Assembly: GCF_000600335.2 (NCBI RefSeq)
Contig: NZ_KK088558.1
Coordinates: 1 to 64,000, forward strand
Length of the DNA: 64,000 nucleotides
Direction of reading: 5' to 3'
Origin: Rubellimicrobium mesophilum DSM 19309
GTDB lineage: Bacteria; Pseudomonadota; Alphaproteobacteria; Rhodobacterales; Rhodobacteraceae
The translations under genes were made by a program, and so were the position numbers. Below are positions 1 to 7,909 of the stretch, piece after piece (position 1 is the stretch's first letter; each line of letters starts with the position of its first letter). The notes under the pieces were generated by a model, which did no database searches, had not been told where the DNA came from, and saw only the letters and a program-made list of their open reading frames with translations.

Positions 1-282
1 GCCGTCATCCTCGCCGCCGGCCTCGACGGCGTGCGCACCAAGGCCGACCCGGGCCCGCGCCACGACATCGACATGTACAAGGACGGCCACACCGTCCAGG
101 GGGCGCCCAAGCTCCCCCTCAACCTCCTCGACGCCCTGCGCGCCTACGACCAGGACCCCACCCTCAAGGCCATGATGGGCGAGGCCTTCTCCTCCGCCTA
201 CCTCAAGCTCAAGACCGACGAGTGGAACCGCTACTGCTCCCACTTCACCCAATGGGAACGCGACAATACCCTCGACGTGTGA
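1..282 (+). CDS. glnT: type III glutamine synthetase (GlnT family), C-terminal fragment
   Basis: Partial gene: the reading frame is open from base 1 and ends in TGA at 282, leaving the last 93 residues. The fragment carries the C-terminal helices of GlnT-type glutamate-ammonia ligases, with the ADPGPRHDIDMY stretch and the closing WNRYCSHFTQWERDNTLDV tail seen in rhizobial and rhodobacterial GlnT. Family members condense glutamate and ammonia with ATP, or in some bacteria make gamma-glutamylmethylamide, in the cytoplasm. The catalytic N-terminal and central parts lie before the window, so the substrate cannot be judged. The gene behind it starts 119 bp downstream and looks unrelated. Confidence 0.85.
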   Translation, partial: AVILAAGLDGVRTKADPGPRHDIDMYKDGHTVQGAPKLPLNLLDALRAYDQDPTLKAMMGEAFSSAYLKLKTDEWNRYCSHFTQWERDNTLDV

Positions 283-401
283 GGCATGACCGGAGGGGCG
301 AGGCATCCGGGACCTGCCGGCGACGGTCGTCGCGCCTCGCCCTGGGCATGTGGACAGGTCGGTCGGAATACAGCTCCCGGGCAATTCCAAGAGGCAGAGA
401 C

Positions 402-653
402 ATGACATCCGCCCATCAACACACCTTCGCGGTTCGGGTCGCCGAGGTCCTGGGCTCGCCGGCGGAAGCGGAGGACTGGCTGCGGCGGCCCGCATCGGCA
501 TTCGACGGCCGGCGCCCCATGGACCTGCTTGCCTCCTCGGAAGGGCGGCAGCTCCTCGACGACTACCTGACCGGCCTGGAGCACGGGGGAGGGAGAGCGT
601 CCGAGTTCATCGGAGGACGCCGAGGGGATTTCGGGTTCGGGCCCGGCCTGTGA
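402..653 (+). CDS. MbcA/ParS/Xre-type antitoxin toxin-binding domain protein, solitary
   Basis: 83 residues. Residues 10-70 follow the pattern of the MbcA/ParS/Xre C-terminal domain (DUF2384): VLGSPAEAEDWLRRP, then GRRPMDLLASSEGRQLLDDYLTGLEHG. In typical systems this domain binds a RES-domain toxin, an NAD-degrading enzyme encoded next to it. No RES gene is seen on either side: glutamine synthetase lies upstream and argE downstream. The protein also lacks the N-terminal Xre-like DNA-binding part, so it is a bare domain with a 13-residue glycine-rich tail. I chose the ATG at 402 because the domain begins right after it; the Shine-Dalgarno is only a weak GAGGCAGAG. It could be an orphan antitoxin or a remnant of a lost module. 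Confidence 0.65.
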   Translation: MTSAHQHTFAVRVAEVLGSPAEAEDWLRRPASAFDGRRPMDLLASSEGRQLLDDYLTGLEHGGGRASEFIGGRRGDFGFGPGL

Positions 654-1009
654 CGTCCCGGCCAACGGCTGTCCGGGGCAGAGCCGCCGGCCCGATCGCG
701 CGCCGAGGATAGGACGGGCGGGCGGCAGGGCCAAGAGGCGGCTGGTTCCGGCGGGCTCGATGTCCTGTCCGATGGGCGGGCGCGATCGCCGTCCCGATGG
801 CGTTCGGGGCGGCTCCGTCCGGCTGGTCGTGGCCATGGCCGTCGGCGGAGGGGTCGGCGCGCCGTCATCGATGCGACGGAGGCCGAAGGGTCGGAGGCCC
901 TTGCCCCGGCCCTGCGGCCATGTCGCTTCCGTCGCTGCATCCGCTGGACAAGCGCGCCCCGGTCGGGATGCTCTGGGCCGGACGCGACGATCACGGAAGG
1001 GACCGATCC
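654..1009. other. 356-bp stretch without a recognised gene
   Basis: Open frames cross this GC-rich stretch but none resembles a protein family. It ends with a good Shine-Dalgarno (GGAAGGGA, 995-1002) that serves the TTG start of argE at 1010. No terminator hairpin, tRNA or clear promoter was recognised. Confidence 0.5.
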
Positions 1010-2164
1010 TTGGACAGCCTCGATCTCCTCGCCCGGCTCCTGGGCCACGACAGCGTGAGCCGGAACCCGAACCGGGCGCTCATCGACGACGTGGCGGGGC
1101 TCCTGAGGGGGGCGGGGCTCGACCCGGTGATCCTGCCCGACCCATCGGGGGCCAAGGCGAACCTGTTCGTGACGGCGGGGCCGACCGACCGGGGCGGCGT
1201 CATGCTGTCGGGGCACACCGACGTCGTGCCGGTGGACGGGCAGGCCTGGACCGTGCCGCCCTTCGCTCTGACCCGGCGGGACGGGCGGCTCTACGGGCGC
1301 GGCGCGGCCGACATGAAGGGCTTCGTGGCCTGCGCCCTGTCGGCCGTGCTGCGCGCCTCGCGGCGGGAGCTTCGGACGCCGCTTCACCTCGCGCTGTCCT
1401 ACGACGAGGAGCTGGGCTGCCTCGGGGTGGCCTCGCTGATCGACATGCTCGACCGGGCGCCGTTCCGCCCCCTCCTCTGCCTCGTGGGGGAGCCCACGGG
1501 GATGCAGGTCGCCTCGGGCCACAAGGGCAAGATCGCGCTCCGGGCCACCTGCACGGGGCGCGAGGCGCATTCGGCGCTGGCGCCGCTCGGGCTCAACGCC
1601 ATCCACCTCGGGGCCGACTTCCTGGGCCGGCTGCGTGTGCTCCAGGACCGGCTGGAGCGGGAAGGGCCCAAGGACGACGACTACGACGTGCCCTACACGA
1701 CCGTGCATGCAGGGCGGATCGAGGGGGGCGTGACGCTCAACATCGTGCCCAACCGCTGCGTGCTCGACTTCGAGATCCGCAACATCGTGGAGGACGACGT
1801 GGGCGCCCTGCTGGCGGGCCTGCGCGAGGAGGCCGAGGTCCTGTCCCTCGCGGCCCGCGCCCGCGCGCCGGAGGCGGGCATCGTCATCGAGGAGCTCTTC
1901 TCCTATCCCGGCCTCGGCACGCCCACGGACGGCGAGGCCGTGCGATTCGTCCAGGGGCTGACCGGGGCCAACGGCACGATCAAGGTCGCCTTCGGGACGG
2001 AGGGCGGGCTCTTCTCGCAGCGGCTGGGGGTGCCGACGGTGATCTGCGGGCCGGGCTCCATGGCGCAGGGGCACAAGCCGGACGAATACGTGACCGAGGA
2101 GCAGATGGCCCGCTGCGAGGCGATGCTTGGGGCGCTGCTCGACCGGCTGGAGGCGGGGCTTTAG
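1010..2164 (+). CDS. argE: acetylornithine deacetylase (M20 family)
   Basis: 384 residues. Cytoplasmic zinc amidohydrolase that removes the acetyl group of N-acetylornithine in arginine synthesis. M20 landmarks are clear: the metal-binding SGHTDVVPVDG, the bridging-aspartate GRGAADMKGF, catalytic/metal DEELGCLG, then GEPTGM and the dimerisation-domain HSALAPLGLNAI. The end reads FGTEGGLFSQRLGVPTVICGPG..AQGHKPDEYV as in ArgE. The frame is open well upstream, with ATG at 920 and 968. I chose the TTG at 1010 because GGAAGGGA sits 7 bases before it and because family members begin at SLDLLARLLGHDSVSRNPN. It stands alone rather than in an arginine operon. Other M20 deacetylases (e.g. of acetyl-citrulline) cannot be fully excluded. 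Confidence 0.88.
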   Translation: MDSLDLLARLLGHDSVSRNPNRALIDDVAGLLRGAGLDPVILPDPSGAKANLFVTAGPTDRGGVMLSGHTDVVPVDGQAWTVPPFALTRRDGRLYGRGAADMKGFVACALSAVLRASRRELRTPLHLALSYDEELGCLGVASLIDMLDRAPFRPLLCLVGEPTGMQVASGHKGKIALRATCTGREAHSALAPLGLNAIHLGADFLGRLRVLQDRLEREGPKDDDYDVPYTTVHAGRIEGGVTLNIVPNRCVLDFEIRNIVEDDVGALLAGLREEAEVLSLAARARAPEAGIVIEELFSYPGLGTPTDGEAVRFVQGLTGANGTIKVAFGTEGGLFSQRLGVPTVICGPGSMAQGHKPDEYVTEEQMARCEAMLGALLDRLEAGL

Positions 2165-2181
2165 CGGGGCGTCGGGGCGGA

Positions 2182-2264
2182 GGGCGCAACTTCCCCTACC
2201 CCGCCGGGCGGCGACCCAGGGACAGGGTCACCATGGCAGGGAAAGCCTAAGAAACGGTTAACGG
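2182..2264 (-). repeat. dispersed ~83-bp intergenic repeat, copy 1
   Basis: Read on the minus strand it runs from GCCGTTAACCGTTTCTTAGG through CTTTCCCTGCCATGGTGACC and GGTCGCCGCCCGGCGGGG to GTTGCGCCC. It is nearly identical to copies at 29182-29264 and 41565-41648. It lies between the convergent 3' ends of argE and the DUF1028 gene. The first part has a TTAA-N7-TTAG pair, and a short stem CCGC-CCG-GCGG lies in the second half. Confidence 0.85.
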
Positions 2265-2308
2265 CCCGGAAAAAGTGCGGCGGGGACGGCGTGCCCCTGC
2301 GATGGCCG

Positions 2309-2983
2309 TCAGGGGTCGCCGGGGACGCCGTAGGAGGGGGCCGCGCTCGGGTCGAGCGCCCGCTGCACGTAGGCGCCCATCTGCGGCCGGTAGACCGCCC
2401 AGGCGGCGGCGACGGCGGCGATGGGGTCGTCCTCGGTCCAGTCGATGCGGAGCTCGGCCAAGGGCCAGGGCTGCTCGTGGACGAGGAGGAGGCCGGCGGA
2501 GTGGACCGGCCCGGCTTCGCCACCCGCGTCGCGGCCTGCCTCCAGCGCGGCGAGGAGGCGATCGCCCAGATGGCCCTCGGCGGCGTGGAAGGCGTCGAGC
2601 ATGGCTCGGGGCACGTCCTCGTGGGAGAGGAGGTTGCCGCCCGCCGCCGCGCCCTCGCCCCTGGCCTCGGCCCAGAGGCCGAGCGCCTTCCCGCCGGAAT
2701 GGATCGCGGTGCCGCCCCGCGCGTCCACGGCGAGGACCTGCCGCCAGTCCATGAAGCCGCCCGTCCGCCGCAGGATCGCCACGGCCTCCTCCGCCGTGGC
2801 GCCCTGCTCCATGAGGTCGAGGGCGCAGGGGCCGAGGCGGGGGTCGGTGACGTTCTGGCTCGCCACCGCGCCCACCCCGGCACGGGCATGGGCGCAGCGC
2901 GCGGCCACGGCCGGCGAGGAGGAGGAAATGACCATGCCGAACATGCCGGTCCGGTGGCAGCGCGCGACGAGGGAGAAGGTCAT
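2309..2983 (-). CDS. DUF1028 family putative Ntn-hydrolase-like protein
   Basis: 224 residues. The start TFSLVARC.RTGMFGMVISSSSPAVAARC..ARAGVGAVASQNVTDPRLGPCALDLMEQG is the conserved N-terminal block of DUF1028, followed by the RQVLAVDARGGTAIHSGGKAL block. Members have an N-terminal nucleophile hydrolase-like fold; the substrate is not established. The C-terminal half is less conserved. The gene sits 1 base after ridA in the same orientation, with a flavin monooxygenase upstream. DUF1028 and RidA genes are often neighbours in amino-acid or amine catabolic operons, so a role in breaking down a nitrogen compound is an inference. Its 3' end faces argE across repeat copy 1. Confidence 0.8.
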   Translation of the reverse strand: MTFSLVARCHRTGMFGMVISSSSPAVAARCAHARAGVGAVASQNVTDPRLGPCALDLMEQGATAEEAVAILRRTGGFMDWRQVLAVDARGGTAIHSGGKALGLWAEARGEGAAAGGNLLSHEDVPRAMLDAFHAAEGHLGDRLLAALEAGRDAGGEAGPVHSAGLLLVHEQPWPLAELRIDWTEDDPIAAVAAAWAVYRPQMGAYVQRALDPSAAPSYGVPGDP

Positions 2984-2984
2984 G

Positions 2985-3398
2985 TCAGTCCGGGATCACG
3001 GCGGTGGCGTCGATCTCCACCAGCCAGCTCGGCCGGGCGAGGGCGACCACGACGAGGCCGGTCGAGACGTAGTGGACGCCGGGGAGCATCTCGCCCAGCA
3101 CCCGGTAGACGGGCTCGCGGTGCCGCACGTCGGTGAGGTAGATCACCAGCTTGCAGAGATGGGCGGGCTCGGCCCCCGCCTCGGAGAGGAGCTGGAGGAT
3201 GTTCTCGATTACCTTGCGCGCCTGCACGGCGGGGTCGTGGCTGTCGATGTCGCGCCCCGTATCGAGATCCTGCGGGCACTGGCCGCGCAGGAACACGGTG
3301 GTCCCCCGCGCCACGACGGCGTGGGCGAGGTCGTTGGACAGGCGCTGCTCGGGGTAGGTGTCGCGGGTGTTGAACGGGCGGATTCGGGTATGGGCCAC
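2985..3398 (-). CDS. RidA family (YjgF/YER057c/UK114) protein
   Basis: 137 residues, the normal RidA length. RidA proteins are small cytoplasmic trimers that hydrolyse reactive enamine/imine intermediates, and many subfamilies work in specific catabolic pathways. The central block VFLRGQCPQDLDTGRDI..HDPAVQARKVIENILQLLSEAGA and the end VALARPSWLVEIDATAVIPD are typical, though the catalytic-arginine region reads ALARPSWLVEI, so this may be a divergent subgroup rather than canonical RidA. It lies 18 bp after the flavin monooxygenase and 1 bp before the DUF1028 gene, so the three are probably one transcript. Confidence 0.85.
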   Translation of the reverse strand: MAHTRIRPFNTRDTYPEQRLSNDLAHAVVARGTTVFLRGQCPQDLDTGRDIDSHDPAVQARKVIENILQLLSEAGAEPAHLCKLVIYLTDVRHREPVYRVLGEMLPGVHYVSTGLVVVALARPSWLVEIDATAVIPD

Positions 3399-3416
3399 GT
3401 GGTCGGTTCCTGGATG

Positions 3417-4691
3417 TCAGACGGATTGGCCGAGAGGGACGGCGAGGGCGCCGTCGTCCGAGGGCCGGGGGTTCGCGGCGATCCGGTCGGCCAGATGTTC
3501 GGCGTCGGTCCAGACCCCCCAGATGAAGGCCGAGGCCCGTCGCGAGAGCCAGGGGAGGCCGAGGAAGTAGAGGCCGGGCACGCGGGACACGCCGCGCTGG
3601 TGCACGGGGCGGCCCTTGTCGTCGAAGGCATCGACCTTGAGCCAGCCGAAGTCGAGCGCGTAGCCCGTGGCCCAGACGATGGAGGTCACGCCGGCCCCTT
3701 TCAGGTCCAGGGCCAGGATCGGATCGCGCAGGCAGTCGGGGTCCGGGCCGATCAGGCGGGCCTCCGGCTCCTCGGGCAGGTCGAGGCCGTGCCGCGCGAC
3801 GTAGGCGTCGGCCTCGTCGAGGACCGAGAGGTAGTTCGCGTCCCCGCGCGCGATGTTGCGGGCGAGGTCCGGCGCGAAGCGCATCACCCCGTCCGCGAAG
3901 GACTCGGCCCGGCCGAGGAGCGTCATCCCCTGCCTGGCGAGCCGCCGGAAGTCGATGGTCTCGCCCCCCCGGGCGCCACTGACCGCGATCGTGACGTGCT
4001 CCATGCCGGGGGCCACGGCCTTGGCGTCCCACTTGCCCAGCGTCCCGAGCCACCAGACGAAGTCGTGCCCGCGGTAGCGCCGGGGCGGCCGGTCGTGGGG
4101 GCCGACGGACAGGTAGACGCGCCGCCCGGCCCGCAGGAGCTCGTCGGCGATCTGGGTTCCCGACGATCCGGCCCCGATCACGAGGACCGCTCCCTCGGGC
4201 AACTGGCCGGGGTTGCGGTAGGCGTTGGAATGGGTCTGGAAGAGGCCCGCCTCCTCCGGCACGACCGCCGGGATGAGCGGGCGCTGGAAGGGGCCGGTGG
4301 CGGCGACCACGTTCATGGCCTCGACCACGCCCTCGGAGGTCTCGACACGGAAGACCGGGCCGTCGGGGCTCTGGCGCACCTCGGTCACCTCGACGCCGCA
4401 GCGGATCGGGGCGGCGATCTGCCGGGCGAAGGTCTCGAAGTAGTCCGCGATGCCGTCCTTGGAGGCGAAGGCGTCGGGGTGGAGGCCGGCGAATTCAAGG
4501 GGCGGGAAGCGGTCGTGCCAGGCCGGGCCATTCGCCACGAGGGAATCCCACCGCTCCGAGCGCCAGCGCTCGGCGATGCGGTGCCTCTCGAGGACGAGGT
4601 GGGGCAGGCCGTGCCGGCTGAGGTGCGCGCTCAGCGCCAGGCCGGCCTGGCCGCCGCCGACGACGAGCGTCTCGACCGTCTCGATTGGCAT
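3417..4691 (-). CDS. flavin-containing monooxygenase / NAD(P)-binding FAD oxidoreductase
   Basis: 424 residues. The N-terminus VETLVVGGGQAGLALSAHLSRHG is the FAD-binding Rossmann motif. A second dinucleotide motif, LVIGAGSSGTQIADELLRAG, lies near the middle for NADPH, and WATGYALDFGWLKVD is the late ATG-type motif of class B flavoprotein monooxygenases. W.DRFPPLEF and the preceding WDSLVANGP match YUCCA-like/CzcO-like enzymes that oxygenate N or S atoms or aldehydes. The frame runs on upstream to 4823, but the family begins at MPIETVETLVVGGG, so the ATG at 4691 is used. It is the first gene of a likely FMO-RidA-DUF1028 operon. The substrate is unknown. Confidence 0.85.
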   Translation of the reverse strand: MPIETVETLVVGGGQAGLALSAHLSRHGLPHLVLERHRIAERWRSERWDSLVANGPAWHDRFPPLEFAGLHPDAFASKDGIADYFETFARQIAAPIRCGVEVTEVRQSPDGPVFRVETSEGVVEAMNVVAATGPFQRPLIPAVVPEEAGLFQTHSNAYRNPGQLPEGAVLVIGAGSSGTQIADELLRAGRRVYLSVGPHDRPPRRYRGHDFVWWLGTLGKWDAKAVAPGMEHVTIAVSGARGGETIDFRRLARQGMTLLGRAESFADGVMRFAPDLARNIARGDANYLSVLDEADAYVARHGLDLPEEPEARLIGPDPDCLRDPILALDLKGAGVTSIVWATGYALDFGWLKVDAFDDKGRPVHQRGVSRVPGLYFLGLPWLSRRASAFIWGVWTDAEHLADRIAANPRPSDDGALAVPLGQSV

Positions 4692-4850
4692 TCCGGCGTT
4701 CCCCCCATGCGAGCCTTCGGGAACCGCAGGCCGGCCCCGCCTCGACTGTATTGAAGGCGCCGGGCGGGGGAAGCGGAATCTCGCCCTTCGGGTGCGGGCC
4801 CCGTCACGGCATCGCCTCCGCATCCGCGGGCGCGAGGGCGGCCTCGGGCC

Positions 4851-6050
4851 TCAGAACGGCAGGAACTCGAGCAGGGTCCCTTCCGGCACGGCCCCGGCCT
4901 CGGCGGGAATGAGCGCGAGGCCGTCGGCGCGGGCCAGGAGCGCCACGCGATAGGAAGTCTCTCCGGGAAGGAGTTCGGCCACCTGCACTCCATGGGCGTC
5001 GTAGCCCACCAGCCTCGCGAGCCGGAACTCGCAGCGTCCCGGCCGGTGGGCGGCGGGCGCGGCGGAGCGGACGATGGCCTTTCGGGGGCCCGTCCCGGCG
5101 AGGCCGGCCATGGCCTCGGCGATCCGGGCGCCGACCACGGTCCAGCCGACGAAGGCCGCGACAGGGTTGCCGGGCAGCCCGATCCACGAGGCCCGGCCGA
5201 TCTGGCCGAAGGTCAGGGGCTTCCCCGGCTTCATCGCCACCGAGTTCACCAGGATCCGGCCCCCGGCCTCGGTCACGGCCCGGGGCAGGTGGTCCTCGTC
5301 CCCGACCGACACGCCCCCCGTGGTCACGACGAGATCGGCGCCCTCGGCGGCGGCGGCGAGCGCCCGCCGAAGCTCCGCCGGGTCGTCGGGAACGGTGCCC
5401 CGGTCCTGGAGCCTGATCCAGGGCAGGGACAGCAGGGACAGCAGCGTGGCGCCGTTCGAATCCCATATCCGGCCCGGATCGAGAGGCGCGCCGGGCGGGG
5501 TCAGCTCCGAGCCGGTGCGAAGCAGCGCCACCTCGAGGCGGCGGCGCACCTCCACCCGTCTCAGGCCCGCGGCGGCGAGCGCTCCCACCTCCCGGGGGCC
5601 GATGAGGCGCCCGGCCGGAAGGAGCTCCACGCCTTCGGCCAGGTCGCTCCCCGCGCGGCGGACATGGGCGCCGGGCCTCGGCCGGAAGCGGAGCCGCAGG
5701 CCCGCGCCCCGGGCCCCGACCTGCTCCTGCGGCACCACCGCGTCGGCGCCCAGGGGCAGGGGCGCCCCGGTCAGGATGCGGAGCGCGGCGCCGGCGGGCA
5801 GGGGCCCCGGAGGGTCGCCCGCTCGGACGCGGCCCGCGACCGGGATCTCCCAAGGGCCGTCCCCGGCGAGAGCGGCCGAGCGCAGGGCATAGCCATCCAT
5901 GGCGGAGGCGTCGAAGGGCGGCATCGGCCGCGATGCGCTGACCGGGGCAGCCAGGATGCGGCCCGTCGCCTCGACGAGAGGGACCGACTCCGCCGCCGTG
6001 ATCCGTCCAGCGGCACCGATGGCCCGATTCAGGGCCTCGTCCACCGGCAT
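4851..6050 (-). CDS. moeA: molybdopterin molybdenumtransferase MoeA
   Basis: 399 residues. MoeA inserts molybdate into adenylylated molybdopterin, the last step of basic molybdenum cofactor synthesis. Clear marks are PMPPFDASAMDGYALR near residue 45, the ILTGAPLPLGADAVVPQE block, RTGSELTPPG, IWDSNGATLLSLL, the TTGGVSVGDEDHL loop and KPGKPLTFGQIGRASWIGLPGNPVAAFV, with the domain IV beta barrel at the end. The ATG at 6050 matches family starts although the frame is open further. It lies in the same orientation as narKGHJI upstream, as expected for supply of cofactor to NarG, but a 409-bp gap separates it from the last small nar-linked gene, so it may have its own promoter. Confidence 0.93.
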   Translation of the reverse strand: MPVDEALNRAIGAAGRITAAESVPLVEATGRILAAPVSASRPMPPFDASAMDGYALRSAALAGDGPWEIPVAGRVRAGDPPGPLPAGAALRILTGAPLPLGADAVVPQEQVGARGAGLRLRFRPRPGAHVRRAGSDLAEGVELLPAGRLIGPREVGALAAAGLRRVEVRRRLEVALLRTGSELTPPGAPLDPGRIWDSNGATLLSLLSLPWIRLQDRGTVPDDPAELRRALAAAAEGADLVVTTGGVSVGDEDHLPRAVTEAGGRILVNSVAMKPGKPLTFGQIGRASWIGLPGNPVAAFVGWTVVGARIAEAMAGLAGTGPRKAIVRSAAPAAHRPGRCEFRLARLVGYDAHGVQVAELLPGETSYRVALLARADGLALIPAEAGAVPEGTLLEFLPF

Positions 6051-6459
6051 CAGGTCTCCGGTCGAATCGCGGGCGCATCCGCAGTGGATCGGGTCCGTGG
6101 TTCCCAAGTGCAACGGAGCTCCCAAGGCGTCCTGTCCTCCATCCGGGCCGTGGCGGCCTTGCTCCGGCGAACGACGATGCCGACCGGGCCCGGAGCCGAT
6201 GCCCAGCCGGGTCGCGCGAGAGGCGGGCCGGGGTTGCGTTCGGAACGCCGCCCCGGCGTCGTCCGCCCCAAGGCGGGCTACCATGTCGAACGGTGGCGCG
6301 GCCGCAGTGCCGGCCTCCCTCCGTTCCGGCGCAGGAGACAACGGATGCCGGTGGCCGTCCTTGCGCGGGCGCAACGTTCGACCACGAGCCTGGCTGGCGG
6401 GTTCCGTCGGGGGGGCGGATCGGGGCGCGGGTGCCGGGGCACGAGCGCGCCCCCGAGAC
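6051..6459. other. 409-bp stretch without a recognised gene
   Basis: This lies between the nar-linked small membrane gene and moeA. An open frame continues upstream of moeA on the minus strand, but its residues resemble no family and its composition looks non-coding. GGAG shortly before the moeA ATG is a likely ribosome binding site. No clear terminator or promoter was found. Confidence 0.45.
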
Positions 6460-6669
6460 TCATCCGAGGAGGATGTAGAGCACCGCCAGCACGCAGACGA
6501 TCACGACCACGAGCCAGATCCAGGGCCAGGTGCCCCCCTCGGCCCCGCCGACCGAGGTCGTCGTGACCGGCGGCGGCGTGCGGTGGGCGGTGTCGTGGGT
6601 CGCGTCCTGCTGGCTCTTGAGGGCCGGGTTGAGCCCGGGGTCGCGGCCGGTTCGGGTCGGTTCGGTCAT
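6460..6669 (-). CDS. small single-pass membrane protein, last gene of the nar cluster
   Basis: 69 residues, starting at the ATG at 6669 (MTEPTRTGRDPG). Residues 1-46 are polar and rich in Pro/Thr; residues 49-69 form one membrane helix (WPWIWLVVVIVCVLAVLYILLG) ending at the C-terminus, so it is probably tail-anchored. The start overlaps the preceding gene by 4 bp (ATGA), which indicates translational coupling. I do not recognise the family. Its place at the end of narKGHJI-ppiC suggests a role near nitrate reductase or the membrane chaperone step, but nothing in the sequence names it. Confidence 0.6.
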   Translation of the reverse strand: MTEPTRTGRDPGLNPALKSQQDATHDTAHRTPPPVTTTSVGGAEGGTWPWIWLVVVIVCVLAVLYILLG

Positions 6670-6986
6670 GGGTGGGCTCCGTGGCTTGCGTGGGTCCGGT
6701 GGGCTCGGACCTGCTCCATCCGCCAGCCCACCATCGAGAGAAGGCACGTCGTCCCGGGGTCGTCGCTGTCCCGCAGGCGCGAGGTGAGCTGGACCCAGTC
6801 CTCCTCGGAGGCGAAGCGCGCGAAGTCGGCCACCGCGACGCGGACGAAGCTGGTCACGCTGCCGCCCTCGGCCAGCGCCGCGCCGCGAAGCTCCTCGGCC
6901 ATGTCGGGCTCCCGCGCGGCGATCCAGCGCTCGAAGCCGGCGCTCGACCGCTTGGCGGAGGCCAGGATCTCGCCCAGCGTGGCCAT
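6666..6986 (-). CDS. uncharacterised 106-residue nar-cluster protein
   Basis: 106 residues, mostly helical and charged (LGEILASAKRSSAGFERWIAAREPDMAEELRGAALAEG), with no signal peptide or membrane helix. Start and stop both overlap neighbours by ATGA, so it is translationally coupled to the PpiC gene before it and the small membrane gene after it. The two cysteine-free blocks and the ADFARFASEEDWVQLTSRLRD segment suggest a soluble helical protein. I do not recognise the family. Coupling to the nar operon suggests an accessory or assembly role; this is inference from position only. Confidence 0.65.
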   Translation of the reverse strand: MATLGEILASAKRSSAGFERWIAAREPDMAEELRGAALAEGGSVTSFVRVAVADFARFASEEDWVQLTSRLRDSDDPGTTCLLSMVGWRMEQVRAHRTHASHGAHP

Positions 6987-7909
6987 CAGGCGAACCTCGC
7001 GTCGTCAGCGGGCTCGATGGCGATGCCGTCGATCTCCGACCGTCCGGCGAGGGCGGCGACGTAGCGGGTCGCCCCGATGGACCAGCTTCGGGCGCCCAGC
7101 ATCTCGGCGATCTTCTCGCGCACGGCCTCGAAGGGCAGCACCCGCCCGTCGATCCGCTGGCCGAGCCGGATCACGTGCCAGCCGAAGCGGGACCGGACCG
7201 GTTCGCGCCCCGTCTCGCCGGGCCGCAGCGCCTCGATGGCCTGCTGCACGGCCGGCACGAGCTCGCCGCGCCGCACCTGGCCGAGGGAGCCGTCCTGCAG
7301 CTTCGACGGGCAGGCGGAGAGCTCGCGCGCGGCCTGGGCGAAGGCGGCCGGGTCGTCGCCCAGCCGAAGCGCGAGGAAGCGGGCCTGCGCCTCGGCGGCG
7401 TCCCAGGCCTCCTCCGTGTCGCCCTCGGGCTCGAGCAGGATGTGGGAGGCCTCGAAGAGGTCCGGCGTGCGGAAGCGGCTGGCCTGCGATTCGTAGATGC
7501 GGCGGCACTCCTGCTCCGAGGGCTCCTCCGGCATCACCTCATGATCGAGGAGCGCGGCGATCACGGCATCGTCGTCGGTCTCCAGGCGCCCGGCCTCGTC
7601 GGGACCGGGCTCGGCCGAGAGGCCGAGGCGGGCGGCCTCCTGCAGGAGGAGCTCGCGGATGGCCAGCGCGCGGGCGGCCTCGCGCCAGGCTGTCGACGGA
7701 TCGGGGGCCGGGTGGTGCTGGATCTCCTGCGCGATGGCCTCGGGCGTGATCTCCACGCCGTTCACGCGGACCTCGCCGAAGTCGGGCGGGGGCGGGAGCC
7801 TCGGCGCGGGGGCGCCGCCGCAGCCCCCCGACTGGCAGGCGCTCATCATTCCGGGCAGGGCGGGGGCCCGGTCGGGCACGAGGCGGGGGATGACGGGACG
7901 GTCGCTCAT
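6986..7909 (-). CDS. PpiC-type (parvulin) peptidyl-prolyl isomerase, NifM-like
   Basis: 307 residues. The C-terminal half is a parvulin domain: EASHILLEPEGDTEEAWDAAEAQARFLALRLGDDPAAFAQAARELSACPSKLQDGSLGQVRRGELVPAVQQAIEALRPGE then RFGWHVIRLGQR. Residues 1-50 are cysteine/glycine-rich (SACQSGGCGG), and an N-terminal chaperone-like helical region follows. Such genes are common directly after narI in nitrate reductase operons, where a folding role for the Nar complex is proposed. There is no classical signal peptide, so it probably acts in the cytoplasm. The ATG at 7909 overlaps the narI stop (ATGA), and the stop overlaps the next start. Confidence 0.85.
   Translation of the reverse strand: MSDRPVIPRLVPDRAPALPGMMSACQSGGCGGAPAPRLPPPPDFGEVRVNGVEITPEAIAQEIQHHPAPDPSTAWREAARALAIRELLLQEAARLGLSAEPGPDEAGRLETDDDAVIAALLDHEVMPEEPSEQECRRIYESQASRFRTPDLFEASHILLEPEGDTEEAWDAAEAQARFLALRLGDDPAAFAQAARELSACPSKLQDGSLGQVRRGELVPAVQQAIEALRPGETGREPVRSRFGWHVIRLGQRIDGRVLPFEAVREKIAEMLGARSWSIGATRYVAALAGRSEIDGIAIEPADDARFA

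Noticed and set aside
563-2074. Long minus-strand open frame of about 500 codons opposite argE
   Set aside because: Its residues are low-complexity Arg/Pro/Gly shadow of the argE codons, and the plus strand carries all M20 motifs.
2221-2264. Repeat as a promoter of a neighbouring gene
   Set aside because: All three copies lie between 3' ends, so no gene starts downstream of them.
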